64,000 bases of DNA from Morinoia aosen (taxonomy: Eukaryota; Arthropoda; Malacostraca; Amphipoda; Talitridae), in the NCBI GenBank assembly GCA_030386875.1, contig CM059558.1:11293501-11357500 (forward strand), in the 5' to 3' direction. Within the stretch, counting starts at the first letter, position 1, and every line of letters begins with the position of its first letter. The notes below the pieces were generated by a model. That model searched no databases and was not told the origin of the DNA. It saw only the letters and a list, made by a program, of their open reading frames with translations. Position numbers and translations under genes: made by a program. Of this stretch, positions 1-14,061 are shown piece after piece.

Positions 1-3000
1 GTTATATTTAGACTTACATTCTTCTTTAAGCGACCTAATCCGTTTTTTTCCCGAATTAATTATTGCATATTTGACCGAGAGAAAACCAATTGAACTGAAG
101 ACCAAGACCGCTCAGTAATATTGGTATAGAAATTTATATACTCGGCAAAAAATACAGAAACACTTGAACATGCTGACATTACCTTTCGAAATATAACATG
201 AAACCTCCCTGGGACCACATTCTAATTTTTTTAATAAGAAACAGAATACGGTACTATTCTTAAAAGTTGAGACAATAAATTCAACACAATGATTTTCAGA
301 AAAATCTTAATACAAAGAGCGTCATATCTAATTTGAGGAAAAACTGCAGCAACTATTTCAATATATAGAACAGTAGCTAAATTAACTGAGGACACTGCAT
401 TAACAGTGCATCCTAGGCTAAAAATTAGAAAACATACAGGAATGTTAAGTATTCTGCTAGTAAAACGGCAAGGAAACATTTTTGCGTTGATACAGCAAGA
501 GTTCGAAGGTTTATTTCCACAGAAGTTATTGAACGAAATTCATCACAACCAATTTCAATTTATTGCTTAACGTAAAGAGGTTTAAGTAAAAGACAAACCG
601 TATGAAGTAGACAACAGCTGCGTTAGGGGTTGAATACTCGATTGACATGTTTGTAATTGAAATCTATTTTCTTGGATATCTTCCTTTAAACACTAGGACT
701 GGAAGCTCATCACTACCATCAATACTACTAAATAATGCCAAGCCGGACAGTTTCTTCTCTCATTCACACTACCGCAGCAGTAGTTGATTTTGTTGACGGT
801 ATAATGGGGGGAAATAAATTATTTTGCTTCGAAAACAAAAATTCGATGTCGTAGAAATTTGAAACTAATTTTTCCTGCGTGCATGTCAATAAAACGCGCC
901 TGCTAACTCGGTAAACATGATTTATAATACAACAAAATTTTATTTTCAAATTTCTACCAAAATGAGGCAGGCACAAAAAATTCCCAGTAGTCAGACACGA
1001 GGAAGAGCGGCCGTCGCACAAGGTTAACATAAACATTTCACCATCAAAAAGAACTCTAAACAAAACTGAGAGTTTGTTGAAAACATGAAAGGTAATGTTT
1101 CAGATTATAGGGAACTCTTCAACACAAAATTACTGATGTCTACTCAGTCGTAGTAAAATAAAAGTTATTCTACCGCCAACGACAAAGGTTCAAATCAACC
1201 ACAAGATGTGATATAAAACTGTTCGCTTTACGTTTGGAAAAACGAAAATACATGAAACACTCGACCGAACAAACTAAAATAACGTCTTCAGTGATGTTAA
1301 AGAAGTGGGAAATAGTTGGGCAAAAACTATAAAATCACAGCACAACGTGCATGTCTAATAGAAAGTAGACGCAGAAATGCAATCAAATTGGCACTCTGTT
1401 GAAGAGTACGTGATGAAATTCACACATATGCCACTATTGTACCAAAACGCTGTCACGAGACAAGGTCCGGATGCCTCTCATTAATTTAAATTAACAAGGA
1501 GACCGGATTCTCGGAATTGAGGAACTGGCATACCCCCACGAAATCATGAAATAAACAAGAAAATACAGGGAAAACAAAATACACAAAACATTAAGATTCA
1601 ATAAATATAAATCACAAATACTCAAATAATGGCGGTACTCACCGAGTGAAGAGACCCACTTACAACAGCGCGTTCTTCTGTGCGCATCTGCCTTGATGAG
1701 ATACTGCTTACGTCGTCAGTTTGTCAGGTTGAATACTCAAGATTTCCGGTGCAGAAATGTATGAATTACTGAAGAACATCCTATTACACGTTTTATGAGG
1801 CTACTGTATAATGAATATAACATGAAGGTAAACCCCGCTTGTTTGACAATTAGCACACCTATAACTCCCTCAAAAACACAACCCCCTATTACAAATACAT
1901 TAACTGATTGATAAAATTGGAAAAGATTAGAACATACTAGCTCCCGTGACAACGCTATCCTACAGATTGGCCGGCCAACCCTGTATCATCAGATTAGATC
2001 CCAATAAAACATGTGAACAAAAATGGAAACCAGTAATGCATGTTGACTATCATGGCATTCCCTACTGCCTGGAACAATTGCACTCCACAAGCACACATCT
2101 CCGCGGCATTCTCTAGAAACCGAATTTCAAGAGCACGTTCTGTATTGACGAGAAACAGTTCATTTTTACAAGATTTCAGTTCATATTGTGGATGGGCATT
2201 TCTGCGCGATTACTGTGCTACGTTTACATGGTATGGTGGTCTCTTAACTTCTTTTTTTTTCATTTTCACCGTCTGTAATTTTAAATTTTTGCTTTCGCAA
2301 AATTTTTCCAAGCACTAGAAGGAAGAGAAGTGATGAACCGCCCAAGGATTCCGTCATGTACTCGTTGAACTTGAAGACGAAGACAAAGACACCACCCTTA
2401 AGGGTATCCTTCCTAATTTGCGAAGTAATACTATGTAGTAAAAGAAGTTTCAAAGAAAGAGGGCTCGGGCTCCAGTGAGCTAAGCGATGAATGGTTAAAC
2501 TACCCAGGAAATCGCAGAGTCCCTGCACCTCTGCAACGACCACCCTTACGGACCGGTAGTGCTCTTCCACCGCACTAGAGGTCAGACTTCACTGCCAGTA
2601 ATCGCTGTGCACACTCGATAACAAGGTTGGTATAATCAAAGGCAGATGATCAGGTTGTGGAGAATGCTGTATTTGTTGAAATTTACAAGCTCTTCATAAC
2701 ATCCTAAAATGATTTCGCTTTATTCTGCATCGGAAGATTTTTAGAAGTGCGGAAAAAATACCACGATGAAAACATCAAATTGAGGATGCAACATCAATTT
2801 TTTTCACCAAGTTTCTGAGCAATTTACTAGTAATATGAAAGGAATAATTCGTACGTATCAATTTTGCATATCTCTCTCCGGCCGTATATTTTCTGGTTTT
2901 CCTATTTCAAATTATTCTCTGAAATACGAGCAAGAAAATATATAAATTGATGGATTACGTTGTAGCGTAAATTTTTTTTCAATTTAGCCACTTTTTTCAT

Positions 3001-3984
3001 TATTCATTGAAGCACGTCTTTCAGTGCGAACACACCTGCAATTTTTCGTACTTCGCGTAACGGCCTCGTCAGTAGAACTGCCTTTCCTTCACGAGCTACA
3101 CGTTAAGTGTTTCTTGAAGGATGTTCTCTATTTCTTATTCGACCAATGATGTCCTCAGAAACTACAGAAGTGAACCCCTAAAATCCCTTCTATGTGTCCA
3201 TTTAGCTATTTTAGTCGCATAAGCCCTCCTCTCGTAAAGGTGTAGATGTCCCTTATTGGCTGTGAGGATGCCGTTTCCCCGCCTTCTTTCAATTAGGGGC
3301 TTGAACATTTCTATGTGAATTCGACGCTCAATTTTTTCATTTGTATACTTTTCTAAGGCTGCGCGTTTGGACTCTCTGCCGTCCTGACATCCTGTCGCGG
3401 AGGAGACCGTTAGCTCGATAGGCTGTTCGTATACCCTCAAACTCAAGTGGTGTGCCATATGTCACTCTCTTGTGGTTGACCATTGGCTTTCCCGTTCCTT
3501 CGGCTCAAGGGTCCATCATAAATCTGCTTTCCCAGACCTATCCAAAATTGGTTACACACACCCTGGCCAAGCACAACACACACCACTCTACTCGCATAAA
3601 ACACATCTCAAACACAACACCAGGACTCACAAGGCATACAAAATGTTGATGCAACAAGCACACAACTAGCACACACTGTTGGAAGACGTGATTTTTAGTA
3701 CGTGCTAAAATGTAAACGAACAAATCTTAATAAAGTGCTACAAACACCATTGGAACCTTGTAATGATAAAACGAAGCAAAACACGAGCAAAACACAATTT
3801 AATCATAAAAAGAAGTCCATCTAGTAATTGATTGATACGAAGCAAAACACAATTTAGTCATAAAAAGAACACCATCTTTTAATTGATTCATTAAATTAAT
3901 AAAATTAAAATACTTCGTAACACACTTTCAATAAAAATTCCAAGTTTTAATCCAACATTTTTGAATTTGAGAAAAGTTTGTTCA
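1..3984. other. Gene-free AT-rich stretch
   Basis: I see no convincing exon, RNA gene or bounded mobile element here. The open frames are short (under about 110 codons), lack recognisable motifs and overlap one another on both strands, as expected by chance. A slightly GC-richer patch around 3160-3540 has open frames on both strands but no motif I recognise. Confidence 0.5.
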
Positions 3985-4300
3985 GCCTCCCTCCTTATCC
4001 GCAACACAGGCGTTCAATACGAATAAGAATGAAGGCACTATTTAGGATGGAGTTGAGGCGACACAGATTCTATGCACAAGGAGTGGTTGTAACCGGAATC
4101 CCAGCACATAGAAACAGTAAGTTAAGAAATAAAGTTGATATAAGATAAAAGTGGAAAAAGTAAGTCGGAGTTGCGGAAAAACAAGCCATCGATAAACCGA
4201 AAAATTGGACGTTTGAAAAAATATTTCAATTCAACATAAAGAAGACTCACCTAAATCACAGCTCAGAAACCTCACATTTTCTGCCAATTAATTTCCATAG
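3985..4300 (-). repeat. Degenerate SINE-A copy
   Basis: This is an old, diverged member of the family seen intact at 7293-7647. It keeps the order of landmarks: a 'cctccct' start, 'gaaggcactatttaggatggag', 'agaaacagtaagttaag', 'aaccgaaaaa', 'caacataaagaag' and 'cagctcagaaacctcacatt'. The GC-rich hairpin end is almost lost. No target-site duplication is recognisable. The family's sense direction, judged from the other copies, is minus here. Confidence 0.6.
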
Positions 4301-7279
4301 TCGGATTCGGCATTGATACGAACACTGTTTCTATGACATAAAACATTGGAGTAGGTTACCAGAAATGTACATTTTCTTACAAACACAAACAAAGAACACG
4401 AAACAATTCAAGATCGTGACCATAAATCTTGAAATATAAACGAAGAAAAGTGCAAGTCTGACAAATTTCACCAGGAGACGACAAGAAACACAACGAAATA
4501 GAAAGTGAACGGATGATTTTCATGCGTCATTCTAAAAAGCCACTCAGCAACTGAAAAAAAGTTCTCATTTCATTCGAAAAAGATACCTTATGAATTACTG
4601 AAAATTGCGCAGAATAGTACGCAAAATGAAGGATCCAGTGTTAGGAAGGAAATAAAATTTTACCAACAATAACGCTACCGAGGCGTTACATTACATTAGA
4701 TAAGATAGTTCAGGCCTGTTTAATTATAAAAGTGGTTTTAAGAGAGGAAGTGGTTCAAACGGAATCGTACATTAGCACTCAGTGAATCGCGTTTGTATAT
4801 TTCTCTTGAAGATTAAATCTACATATCGTCCGGTTGTTATCTTTTTTATTAGCATGTATATGATTTCATATTTATATATGTAATAAAGTAGAATTTCACG
4901 TATATAAATATCTAGAAGTGTTAATAAATAATCAAAACTACTATGTGTATGTGTAACATAAAATTACCTTTTGAGCATAAATATTTGAATGTATGCCACT
5001 GCCATCAATGAAGAATTTTAATACAACTTTAATGAGTTGAACAATAAGAAGTTTTTATAATTGACTTGCATCTTTTACACCGATCAAAGACCTGAATCAC
5101 ACTCTGCCTCCTGATGCTGGGGACTTAGCACATTTTACGACAGCTTGTCTTTAAATTACATCACCGGCGGAAATTTTATGTATTCCTTGCTGAAACGGAA
5201 AACGATTGTCTCGCTCATCACATCCAACAGATTCATTTTTAACACAAAAAAAACTCAAATTAACAAGGGATAATGTCAATTGAAGGGTGGAAAGGTTTAG
5301 TGGTCTAATTGCATTTTTTCCCTCGAAAAATATGATCTAGACTAGTGGACTGAAGTCGAGTACGATAGTGTCACAGCGAAATTCATTGATGGATGGATTA
5401 GTAGGCTATCAACTCTGGGCGACTTCACCGGTTCTAAGCGAGTTGCATTCAATGTCTTGTTTACTCGACTAGACACCAGTGAAGCTCTCCCTACAACTTT
5501 TTGAAAGCTGCTGTGCTATTGGTTGATCAAAGTTTACTACGCTCCTCCCATTTTCTATTTTTTTATCGTTGTTTTTTTTTGTTTCAGATCGATTGTTTCA
5601 CTGCAGTTTCTCATAAATATTTCTTTTTCTGCAATTATAATGTTCTTAGCATGTCCTGATTGTGGCTGATAGGTATTGAAATTGTTCGTATGTGATGGAG
5701 AATTTTGATATTAACACAAAGATAAACAGTATTGTTCCAGTTGTGGGTGTTTGCCAGTGCTTTTAATTTCCCATTTCATTCTCTCATTTCTGAATCTGGT
5801 ACTACCGTTTGAGGTAAATTTGTTGCACATGTATTCTCTTCAGAATCACGTTGTAATAATTCTGCCATTTATCAACTGGTTCTTTTTCAATTATCAAATA
5901 ATTTCTACCATCTCAAGCTGCAGTTCGAGAATATTTCATCCACGACTTGGAAACATTTTATATAGCAAAAATAGTAATGTTTGCACTGCTATTAAAACTA
6001 ATGAAGGTAATAGTGCAGTTTGCGTTTATGTCATCTGCCATTAATAACTCTGCCGACTGTTAGGATTCTGAAATGAAGAAATCAATTTAATGGTTGAATA
6101 ATATTGTAAGCGAGTCTTTCTCACCATTTCATGCTCAACATTAACTTTTTTTATTCACTACTCGTGCTTGCTCTTAACGTATCATTCGAATCATCTGACA
6201 CATCTTCTGTTCAAATTGCTATCCGGAGAACTACATAAGTAGAGGAGTACACGTTTCAGTATATAACGTCCCTCGAAAACGTTTCCATCATATCTTCAAG
6301 TGGATCCTGCTCGTGCGTTTCACTTGCAGTGGTCCACGACATCGCAGGAACTTTGCTTGAAGAGTTCTGGCTCAAAAACAGTTGAAAACTGATTTTGGAA
6401 TATTTTCTAAACAGCAAATTTCTCTGAAATCCTGAAGCAAATTTTCACGCTTGTATTTCATTGTGCTCTCAGATTTTCGCTTACAAATGTACCCAAAATT
6501 CATTTTCGTTAGGTGCAGCCTTCCCCTGTCTCTACAATTAATATTGAAATACAACGATGAGAGTGACTATGCATCAATTTTCCGTTTGCTTTCTATGTAA
6601 TAATGATTCTCGAGAAAGTTTCGAAAAGTTAATCCTGTTGAAGAAGTCAGACATTTCAACTTCAGCCTCGACATTCATGTACTATATCTTCATCGCTTGT
6701 TTGTGAAATCATTTGCAGCATTTAGAATGGATATGCCAGCTTGCAGGAGTAATATTAAACTAATGCATAATTTGTTCAATGAATTTGGAAGACACTGAAA
6801 GTGTTGAATAAATGAACGTATAAGTTTAAAATAAATTATTCAAATAGACCCTCGAGCTATGCACAAATACATTATTAACAAGTCTTCGCCATTCAACTGC
6901 TTACTTGATTCATCATATTTTATTGACACCAATAATTTTCTGATACTCAATTACTAATAGAATTTTCACTCAAGTAATTAAGAAGTTGTGTAATTAATTG
7001 AAATGCTCAAATTAATTTCATACACACGTCCTTATTTCTCACTTCCTTCCACAATTCGATTTTACAACGAATAACTTCGAAATTTTTCGCAACACTAAAA
7101 TATACGCACCACCCAGAAACCATTCAATGAAAGTATTTAGAAAACCAATATTCCCGTAATTCGGAAATTTTAACTGAAAATTCTGAGAACCCTTGTTCGC
7201 ATTCGACTACATAGAAAGTGACGTGCTAAGTATTAAAAGTTAGGCTGTAAATTCCTATTAATCTTATTAACACGAGTAA
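4301..7279. other. No gene seen
   Basis: This is AT-rich sequence with no supported exon, RNA gene or bounded repeat. The longest open frames (for example 5751-6044, plus) have no recognisable domain, and splice-site context does not favour them. Confidence 0.45.
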
Positions 7280-7660
7280 GGAATATTTTCTAGATTAGAT
7301 TAGTCGTTAGTTTTAGCCTCCCTACCCAGCAACAATTGCGATCCAAAGAGAGGAAGGAGGAAGGCACCATTTAGTATGGAGTTAAGGAAACGCGGAATCT
7401 ACGCAGAAAGGCATAGAAACAGTTAGTTGTGAAAGAAGATTATGAAACAAGACCAAAGTTGAAGAAGACAGTAGTAGGTGCTGAAAAACAGGACAGCAGT
7501 GAACCGAAAAAAAGGTGGTCCTTAACATAACAAAAACATTTTATTTCAACAAAAAGAAGGCCTACCTAACTCTCAGCTCAGGCCCTCACATTGTCCCCCT
7601 GGGAGCGCTAGTTCCCATAGATACAATAATTGTATCCCCCTGAGGGGGGAATATTTTCTA
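7280..7660 (-). mobile_element. SINE-A copy 1 with 13 bp target-site duplication
   Basis: The insertion 7293-7647 lies between two identical 13-mers, GGAATATTTTCTA, at 7280-7292 and 7648-7660. This is the signature of target-primed retrotransposition. In the family's sense direction (minus) it starts with a GC-rich block 'CCCCCTCAGGGGGATACAA', runs through about 340 bp containing 'TCAGCACCTACTACT' and 'ACTAAATGGTGCCTTCC', ends in 'GGGAGGCTAAAAC', and has a short GATTA-rich tail. It has no open frame and no recognised pol III A/B box, so 'SINE-like' rests on size, TSD, variable simple tail and copy number. Confidence 0.85.
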
Positions 7661-8069
7661 ACATAAATACAATAAACCCAAGAAGAATTAGTTGGTTATT
7701 AATCATGCGTTCATACAACTCAACCAACCAAAGCTAGTAATTCTGTAGTAGTGCATAGGCGAATAAAAAACAGACTCAGAAATATTTTAATCAACGTAAG
7801 TCTGAGGAAGGGCTCCATTGCTGACTTACGATGTACAAACACGTCAAAAATATTTAGGTAGAATTAACATTCACTATTATAAAACGAAAATTCATACATC
7901 TGTACGTTTGGGCATATCACATTAAAAAAATACAGGCGTTGAGGTACAGGTTATATGTCATCGAATAAATTTCTAAAAATTTTATTTCGAAATAGTGACA
8001 GCGTAAGAAATATCAATGAAAAAAGTTCATCGATACAAATAAACCAGCATAGCCCACGAGGGGAGAACC

Positions 8070-8165
8070 CACACAAACAGACATCCACACTCGCATCATA
8101 CAACACACACTCACCGAGACATTCACACAAACACACGCACTCACATATACACGCACATGCCCATG
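8070..8165. repeat. CA-rich simple-sequence tract
   Basis: This is an imperfect (CA)n/(CACT)n tract, with repeated 'acacac', 'cactca' and 'cacaaacac' words. Its six-frame translations are His/Thr- or Cys/Val-rich and are by-products of the repeat. Confidence 0.7.
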
Positions 8166-8639
8166 CAAGGCACACTTATCAAATCACCACAAATCAGCAG
8201 CAACGCAATGAGATGCACCATCGTCTCAAATGACAAAACATTATATATATACAATGTCTTTCACTTGAAGCTCTATGTTGAAATTTCAAACACCACAAGC
8301 ATCTCATTTAGGAATAGCAATATCAACCAATATATGTTAAAACGCCACCAGCATTTCCTTTATCGAAGGCAATATTATTTACCAGTATACTAACACCAAC
8401 ACAATTTACTAAATTTGCAATACCAACTTGACACAACTAAAACCTGACCTAACTATGCCACCAACAAACTGGTGAGAAATCATTTTGCTAACCCATTTCC
8501 ATGAAAAACAGAGCACAACCAAAACGATGGTACCCTCATTTATGGAATTAGACTGACTTAACGTATGTGTAACAATTTATTCAATCAATAAATCAGTTTT
8601 CATGTCACACCCTATACGAACACTATCTAAAGTAATATA

Positions 8640-8765
8640 AGGTACTCTCACCAAACCTAACCTTAGGCAAGGTCACCTAACCTCAACTAACAAAACATAA
8701 TTTAAACTTACCTAAGCAAACCTAATTTAACGTAACTTTCATGTAACATAAGTTAACCTATCCTC
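8640..8765. repeat. Degenerate CCTAA-like repeats
   Basis: Interspersed 'cctaacct', 'acctaacc', 'acctaagc' and 'acctaattt' words recall the arthropod telomere unit (TTAGG/CCTAA). They are too irregular to be telomeric DNA. A reverse-orientation cluster ('gttaggttaggtt') lies near 17,110. Confidence 0.4.
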
Positions 8766-11679
8766 CTCATATTTAACGGGAACTTAATACTCGACATAGT
8801 TTAAACTCGCACACATACAACTCAACTGCATTAATCCAGGGTGCCCTGTCCTATTCTAAAGTTGAAATTTCGGTCCCACTTATTTAATCCTATTCTATTC
8901 TAACACCTTAGCCCTTTTTCTTCACAAATTCCATACCTCTATGTGCGCTAACGTTCTTACAACAAATTAACTAATGACCACTTACTAGACTCACGTCAAA
9001 ACCGCGAAAATTTGTTCCATAACTATTCCTACAGAAGAGAGTTGCAATATTTTCCCCATTCAATTTCGATTTAGGGTCCAGTTAAAACATGTTACAAACC
9101 TTATCTCATGAAGCACCCTGACGAAATACATTATATTTCGCTTTATTCATTGCATTGCATCACCAGACGTTTCCTCTGTTTCGAAAATAACAACCGCACT
9201 TCGCTCTAATCAACAATTGATGACATCACACTTACATAGTCATTGGAAATTCGTTTTCACGAATAAATGACGTCAGAGCGATGTAAATTGGAAAACATTA
9301 CACAAAATCTCAATTTTGCAGCAGGCTGGTTTAGAATATTAAAACCTACATCTTTACGGTCGACACACCGTAACAAAACAGTAATCATTACCAAAACAAT
9401 TTACTATCAAAACACTAAGCCAACGGAACTTAATTTTCGGTCCAATAAAGTTTCCCAACCGTGCATCACAAATGGGAAAACGAATATAGAACGCGCTATC
9501 GCGCTGGAAGATGAGCGCCCAAGAAATAAACTCTTAATTTTCGGAATGCTCGGAGAGATCTGAAGCTCTCGCTGAGCACAACCGTTTTCGTCTTGAAGTG
9601 AGGAACTGCCAAGAAAAAACGCACCCACTTACAATCACTTAAAAACTTTGAACAATTCATGAGAATTTGACATTCCAGTAAAATTTTGGATGCACTGTAC
9701 ACTTCACTAAAACCCTCTAAATTGTAAACGCCATGAAATTCATCTCTTCATCAGAAATTTAACTTAGTAATTCTACATCAAGACAATATTATTTCTGAAC
9801 AAATTTCTCACATTTCTCAAAGAAATGCGTCTGTCAACATAGTACATAACTTAGAAACAGTGAAATTTCCCATTAGACACCTTTTTTCGCACAATGCAAA
9901 TATGTCATGAATGAGACTAATTTGCGCCTTTTTCTATTCCGATATTTCTATTAGGGATCGATATAGAAACTTTCATTAAAGCCGAGAGGGAATTTAAAAA
10001 TTGTTGAAAATATATCTTCTACACTTGAAATTCCGTAAATAACATAATTGAAACACTCATAACCTTAACAAATTTAGTCGCCACCAGAGACACACGTTCA
10101 CCACATTTTAACAATCATTTAGTGACTCAAAATGTTATGTACCCACTCAAATGAGGATTTTCTGGAACTTACACATGCCAGGTGAGTGACTTAAAGGCCT
10201 TCAAACAACGAGTTTTTATTATTGTAAGCGATCGAATTTTTCGTGTACACTTAACAAGTTCCTGGTCATGAAGATCGTGAAATTTCAAATCCCAATCCAA
10301 TCATAGGTATTATTGAGAGAAATGTTCATCCAAACTTCCCTTCTAAGAAAATGTCTCGTTCAATGGAAGCACGCAAAGGGAACCATTTTCGTGGAGTTTG
10401 AGCGAAAATAACGAGATTCGTTCCCAATTGAGCTTTTCTCAGTTATTCTTAGTTACGAAATAAAAATTTAAATTCCTGGACTTGGTGCTTTTCCAATTTC
10501 AAATTTCTAACGTCAAAATAACCTGTTGAAAACACAACACAAATAGGCTCAAATAGCCCTGCTCAACGATTCTTCGTTACTCGCAAAATCTATGCACAAG
10601 ACAAATTTCAACACTTATTACACGGAATTCTTCTTCATTTTCATAGTTTTTCCAATGTGCCCTACTATACCTATATAACCGAAAACCACTACATTAAACT
10701 TGCGAACTCAAATCAACATATAGTTACAAGAAAAATGTCCAAAACGCCTTGCCAGTAGATTTGTGATTTTTCATGTTAGCATTTTTGACCACATATTTCG
10801 AAGTGTCGACAATGAAAACATTTTTAGCGTAATCGTCATGTTGAACAGGGCATTGTTGAAACGGTGCTGTAAAGTTAACATCTCATACTCCCTCAAAAAA
10901 GAAATACACTTGAACTAAAAACATGTCGAGCAAATGAGCATTAATTATTGTCATACATCAACCACAAGCGATGTTTATCCCTCTACACTTGGGGTCGTTT
11001 TCTACTTATTGCATGATATATTATTTAGACTTGTTTGAACTAACAACTTCTCAAAGTAGCTGAAGAGTCGAGCCTCAAATCTCAAACCTCAATGAGATAT
11101 TGTAATTCAAGACGGCCAAGTAGGTGAAAATGTGTCGAAAATATCAATACATAGATAGAGCACAAATCGACTGCCGAACCGAAATTGTATTTCTTTTACC
11201 AAACGCGATGGAATTAAAAAACAATGCTGTAAGGTAAATCACCAATTCAGAACACATTCGTTCTCTATAGAGTTTTCTGTGAAACGAAAATAAATGTGTG
11301 ATATGATATGCGTGAAATCAACGTCATACCTAACTAAATCAATATTAATTAACATTATCACTACTAACACTATGCAGCTACTAAAATGCGATACGAGCAG
11401 TCAAATAGGCCCAAATTACGGAAAACTTTGTTACCTTGCAATTCAATTCAAAATGATCTGATCGAACTAAAAACAATAATGACAACAGCGTCTTTATGCT
11501 CGACATTTGCATCAATAAAAATCTAAGGAAATTGACTTTTCACGATTCCATTTTACGCCGAACTCGAGGTTTTTTCAATTTTTCTGAAAAACTTGTAGGC
11601 CTGTAACTCCGAGGCAAATACCAATGAAAAGATGTCATCAATGCACATTAATAGTCAGTTTTTCAAAGCTCTGAAGGGT

Positions 11680-11739
11680 AAAGAAGGGGGCGTCAGGGGG
11701 CGTCAGGGGGCGTCATTGGGGGGGGGGGGGGGGGGGGGG
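11680..11739 (+). repeat. GGGGGCGTCA repeat followed by 22-base G run
   Basis: Three or so copies of 'gggggcgtca' run into an uninterrupted G tract at 11,718-11,739. Runs this long are rare, hard to sequence accurately and able to form G-quadruplexes. The length may differ from that in the organism. Confidence 0.85.
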
Positions 11740-12073
11740 CAACAAATGCCAAAATCACGTGCGTGCAGAAATGGGCATTTTTCATATCTTGAAAACTATC
11801 TGTGGGATCGCTTCACAAAGTTTCTTCGCATGTACCAACTAATAACAAGCAAAAAGTGTTAAATAACTTCTCCTGTCCGACGTACCGTTTTCCCATGTTT
11901 TTGTTTTGAACGGCAATAACTGTGATTTTTAAAAAACAAGGGTATTTTTAAATTCGATTTTTGGGAAAAACTATCAGTTATCACCACGTAAACTAGATAA
12001 CTTTGCGAAAAAGTTTCAAACTACAATTTATCAGGTTATAAAATGTGAACGCATTCAAACAACGACAAAAAAT

Positions 12074-12114
12074 CGGTCAAAGTTGACCGAACTCAACACT
12101 CATGTGTTGAGTTC
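12074..12114. repeat. Two adjacent short palindromes
   Basis: A perfect palindrome-type repeat CGGTCAA-AG-TTGACCG lies at 12,074-12,089. It abuts GAACTCAACAC-TCAT-GTGTTGAGTTC (11 bp arms, 4 base loop) at 12,089-12,114. They may be element debris or a structured RNA. Nothing nearby identifies the source. Confidence 0.6.
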
Positions 12115-13668
12115 TTCCAGTTAGAAACACGTAAAGGTATTTTTGAGTACGCCCACAGGTTTTATTCTAGATTTCAAGCTGTTAAGCTTTCAACCCTAGC
12201 CAGAAAATTCAACGGCCTGACCGACGGGACCCTATGCTGATTTAGAAATTTTTGAAAAAATTTAAAATGCTCGTGAAATCTGAACTTGAAACATATTATT
12301 TGTCGGTGATTTTATATGTTGTAGAACTTTGCAAAACCTACAAGTTATAAAACTTTTAGCTCATTATAACCTAATTTAACCTAGGGCCAGGGCTTTACTC
12401 GTGATTCTTTCACTGAAGTTCGTTTCCCTGTTGTCGTGCAGCTTCCCTGGCACCTTCTGAGAACATTTTGATATATACAGAACCAGTAGGCCAAGAACGA
12501 GAATGGACGAGAACGGTAGGACTGGTAGAGCCTTGCTGGTTTCAGAAGTCTCGGCACCTGTAAAACGTTAGGATGGATAAGTCTTGTCAATAAAAATCGT
12601 TCCACACGCGGTGGCACTAGATAATTGGTAAACTCAAACACATATGTAGATTAGAAAGTGTTAAAAAGAAAAGATTTCAACTGCTCACCATTTGCATCCA
12701 AGGCAAGTGTGACTACGAAAAACAGCGTTATCGGTAAAATTAATTCCAACCGGACGAATATTCTTTTTTCCTTTTTTTCGTGTTTTTCAATCTCATGTTT
12801 GTCACATTCATGAAGCGCATTGATGTGATTTCCATTGTAGTGAAATATTCGATATGAATGCATGGGTAATGAGCACGATAAAAATTGGCCGATCCTCGGT
12901 ATTTTTCTACTGTAAATGAATGCATTTTTAGATCAAAACCATGACCAGAAGCCAGACTACCCCTTGCTCTTACATCAAGCCTGTATCTACAGCGCCAAGG
13001 AAAAGATCAAAACTTTCTCTCACCATTTACATGAAAGCAATGAGTAATTTTTTTCAGTTCAGGTTACACATGTTCATTTTTGACATTCAAAATGCCCCAG
13101 TTTGTCGTAAACAAGGAATTCATATCTACGAATCGTAAACACGTAAACAAGGAATTTATGCACAAGTGCTTTCAGATCCATGAGCAGCCAGTCCGGGAAA
13201 AGAGTTCTTAAAAAATAGCTCATGTAGTAGGTGCTAAAAAAAGGAAAACAAAGACGATTATTACAAATGAACAAAATGAACGTTCACCTAAAGTTCACTT
13301 CGGGTCCTGACATCTCCTCGGAGCACTACTTTACAAACAAACAAAAGTTCCATTCTCTTGACAAGTTTAAAAATCCGTTTCTCGAATCTCAAGTGTAAAA
13401 GATTTGTTGCAAGGCGTCACCCTTGAGAATCATGAAGAGTGGACCTCGATTCAAATAGTTAAGCGCAAGTTGGCTTTGCAATCGTATTTTCAAATCGCAT
13501 AAAAGAATTTCGCCCAACTACGTGTGTGGTGGGAATTTAGTACTATATTTTCAAAACTATCCTATTTATTTTTGGTCATGTTCATCTTTTCCTAAATCAT
13601 TTATTTTTGCACTGAAAAGAGTTTCAAAGTTTGCGAGTAGTATTTGAAGAATAGTTGATTAGTAACCC

Positions 13669-14061
13669 TCACAAATTAGTGATTATAAGATTATGATTAT
13701 AAGTTAGTTTAAGCCTCCCTAACCGCTGCAAAAATAGAGCGTATCGAAGAGAGGAATGAGGAAGGCACCATTTAGTATGGAGATAAGAAAATGAGGAATC
13801 TAGGCAGAAAGGGCACAGAAACAGTAAGATGGGAAAGAAGTTCATGAAATAAGATAAAAGTTTAAGAAGAAAGTCAGAGGTGCTGAAAAACAGGACAGTA
13901 GTGAACCGAAAAAAGTTGGTCCTTAACATAACAAAAAACATTTTATTTCAACAAAAAGAAGGCCTACCTAACTCTCAGCTCGGGCCCTCACATTTTTCCC
14001 CTGGGAGCGCTAATTCCCATAGATACAATAGTTGTATCCCCCTGAGGGGTCACAAATTAGT
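13669..14061 (-). mobile_element. SINE-A copy 2 with 12 bp target-site duplication
   Basis: The insertion 13,681-14,049 is flanked by identical TCACAAATTAGT at 13,669-13,680 and 14,050-14,061. It has the same architecture as copy 1. The sense-strand 5' end is at 14,049 with the CCCCTCAGGGG palindrome, and the 3' tail at 13,681-13,706 is an ATAATC-type simple repeat. The sequence is close to copy 1, including the block with 'gaaccgaaaaaa..tggtccttaacataac' and 'gaaggcctacctaactctcagctc'. Confidence 0.87.

Larger units (their letters stand above)
7661..13668. other. Gene-free stretch with simple-sequence patches
   Basis: I see no supported exon. It holds a CA-rich tract (about 8070-8165), CCTAA-like degenerate tracts (8640-8765), a GGGGGCGTCA repeat leading into a pure G run (11680-11739) and adjacent short palindromes (12074-12114), listed separately. 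Open frames at 9267-9563 (plus) and 12381-12641 (minus) show no family motif. Confidence 0.45.

Noticed and set aside
7951..8233. Overlapping Cys-rich and His-rich frames on opposite strands
   Set aside because: Both are readings of one CA-rich simple repeat; neither has a motif or splice context.
8640..8765. Telomere-like CCTAA words
   Set aside because: Too irregular and interspersed to be telomeric or an interstitial telomere array; kept only as a degenerate repeat.
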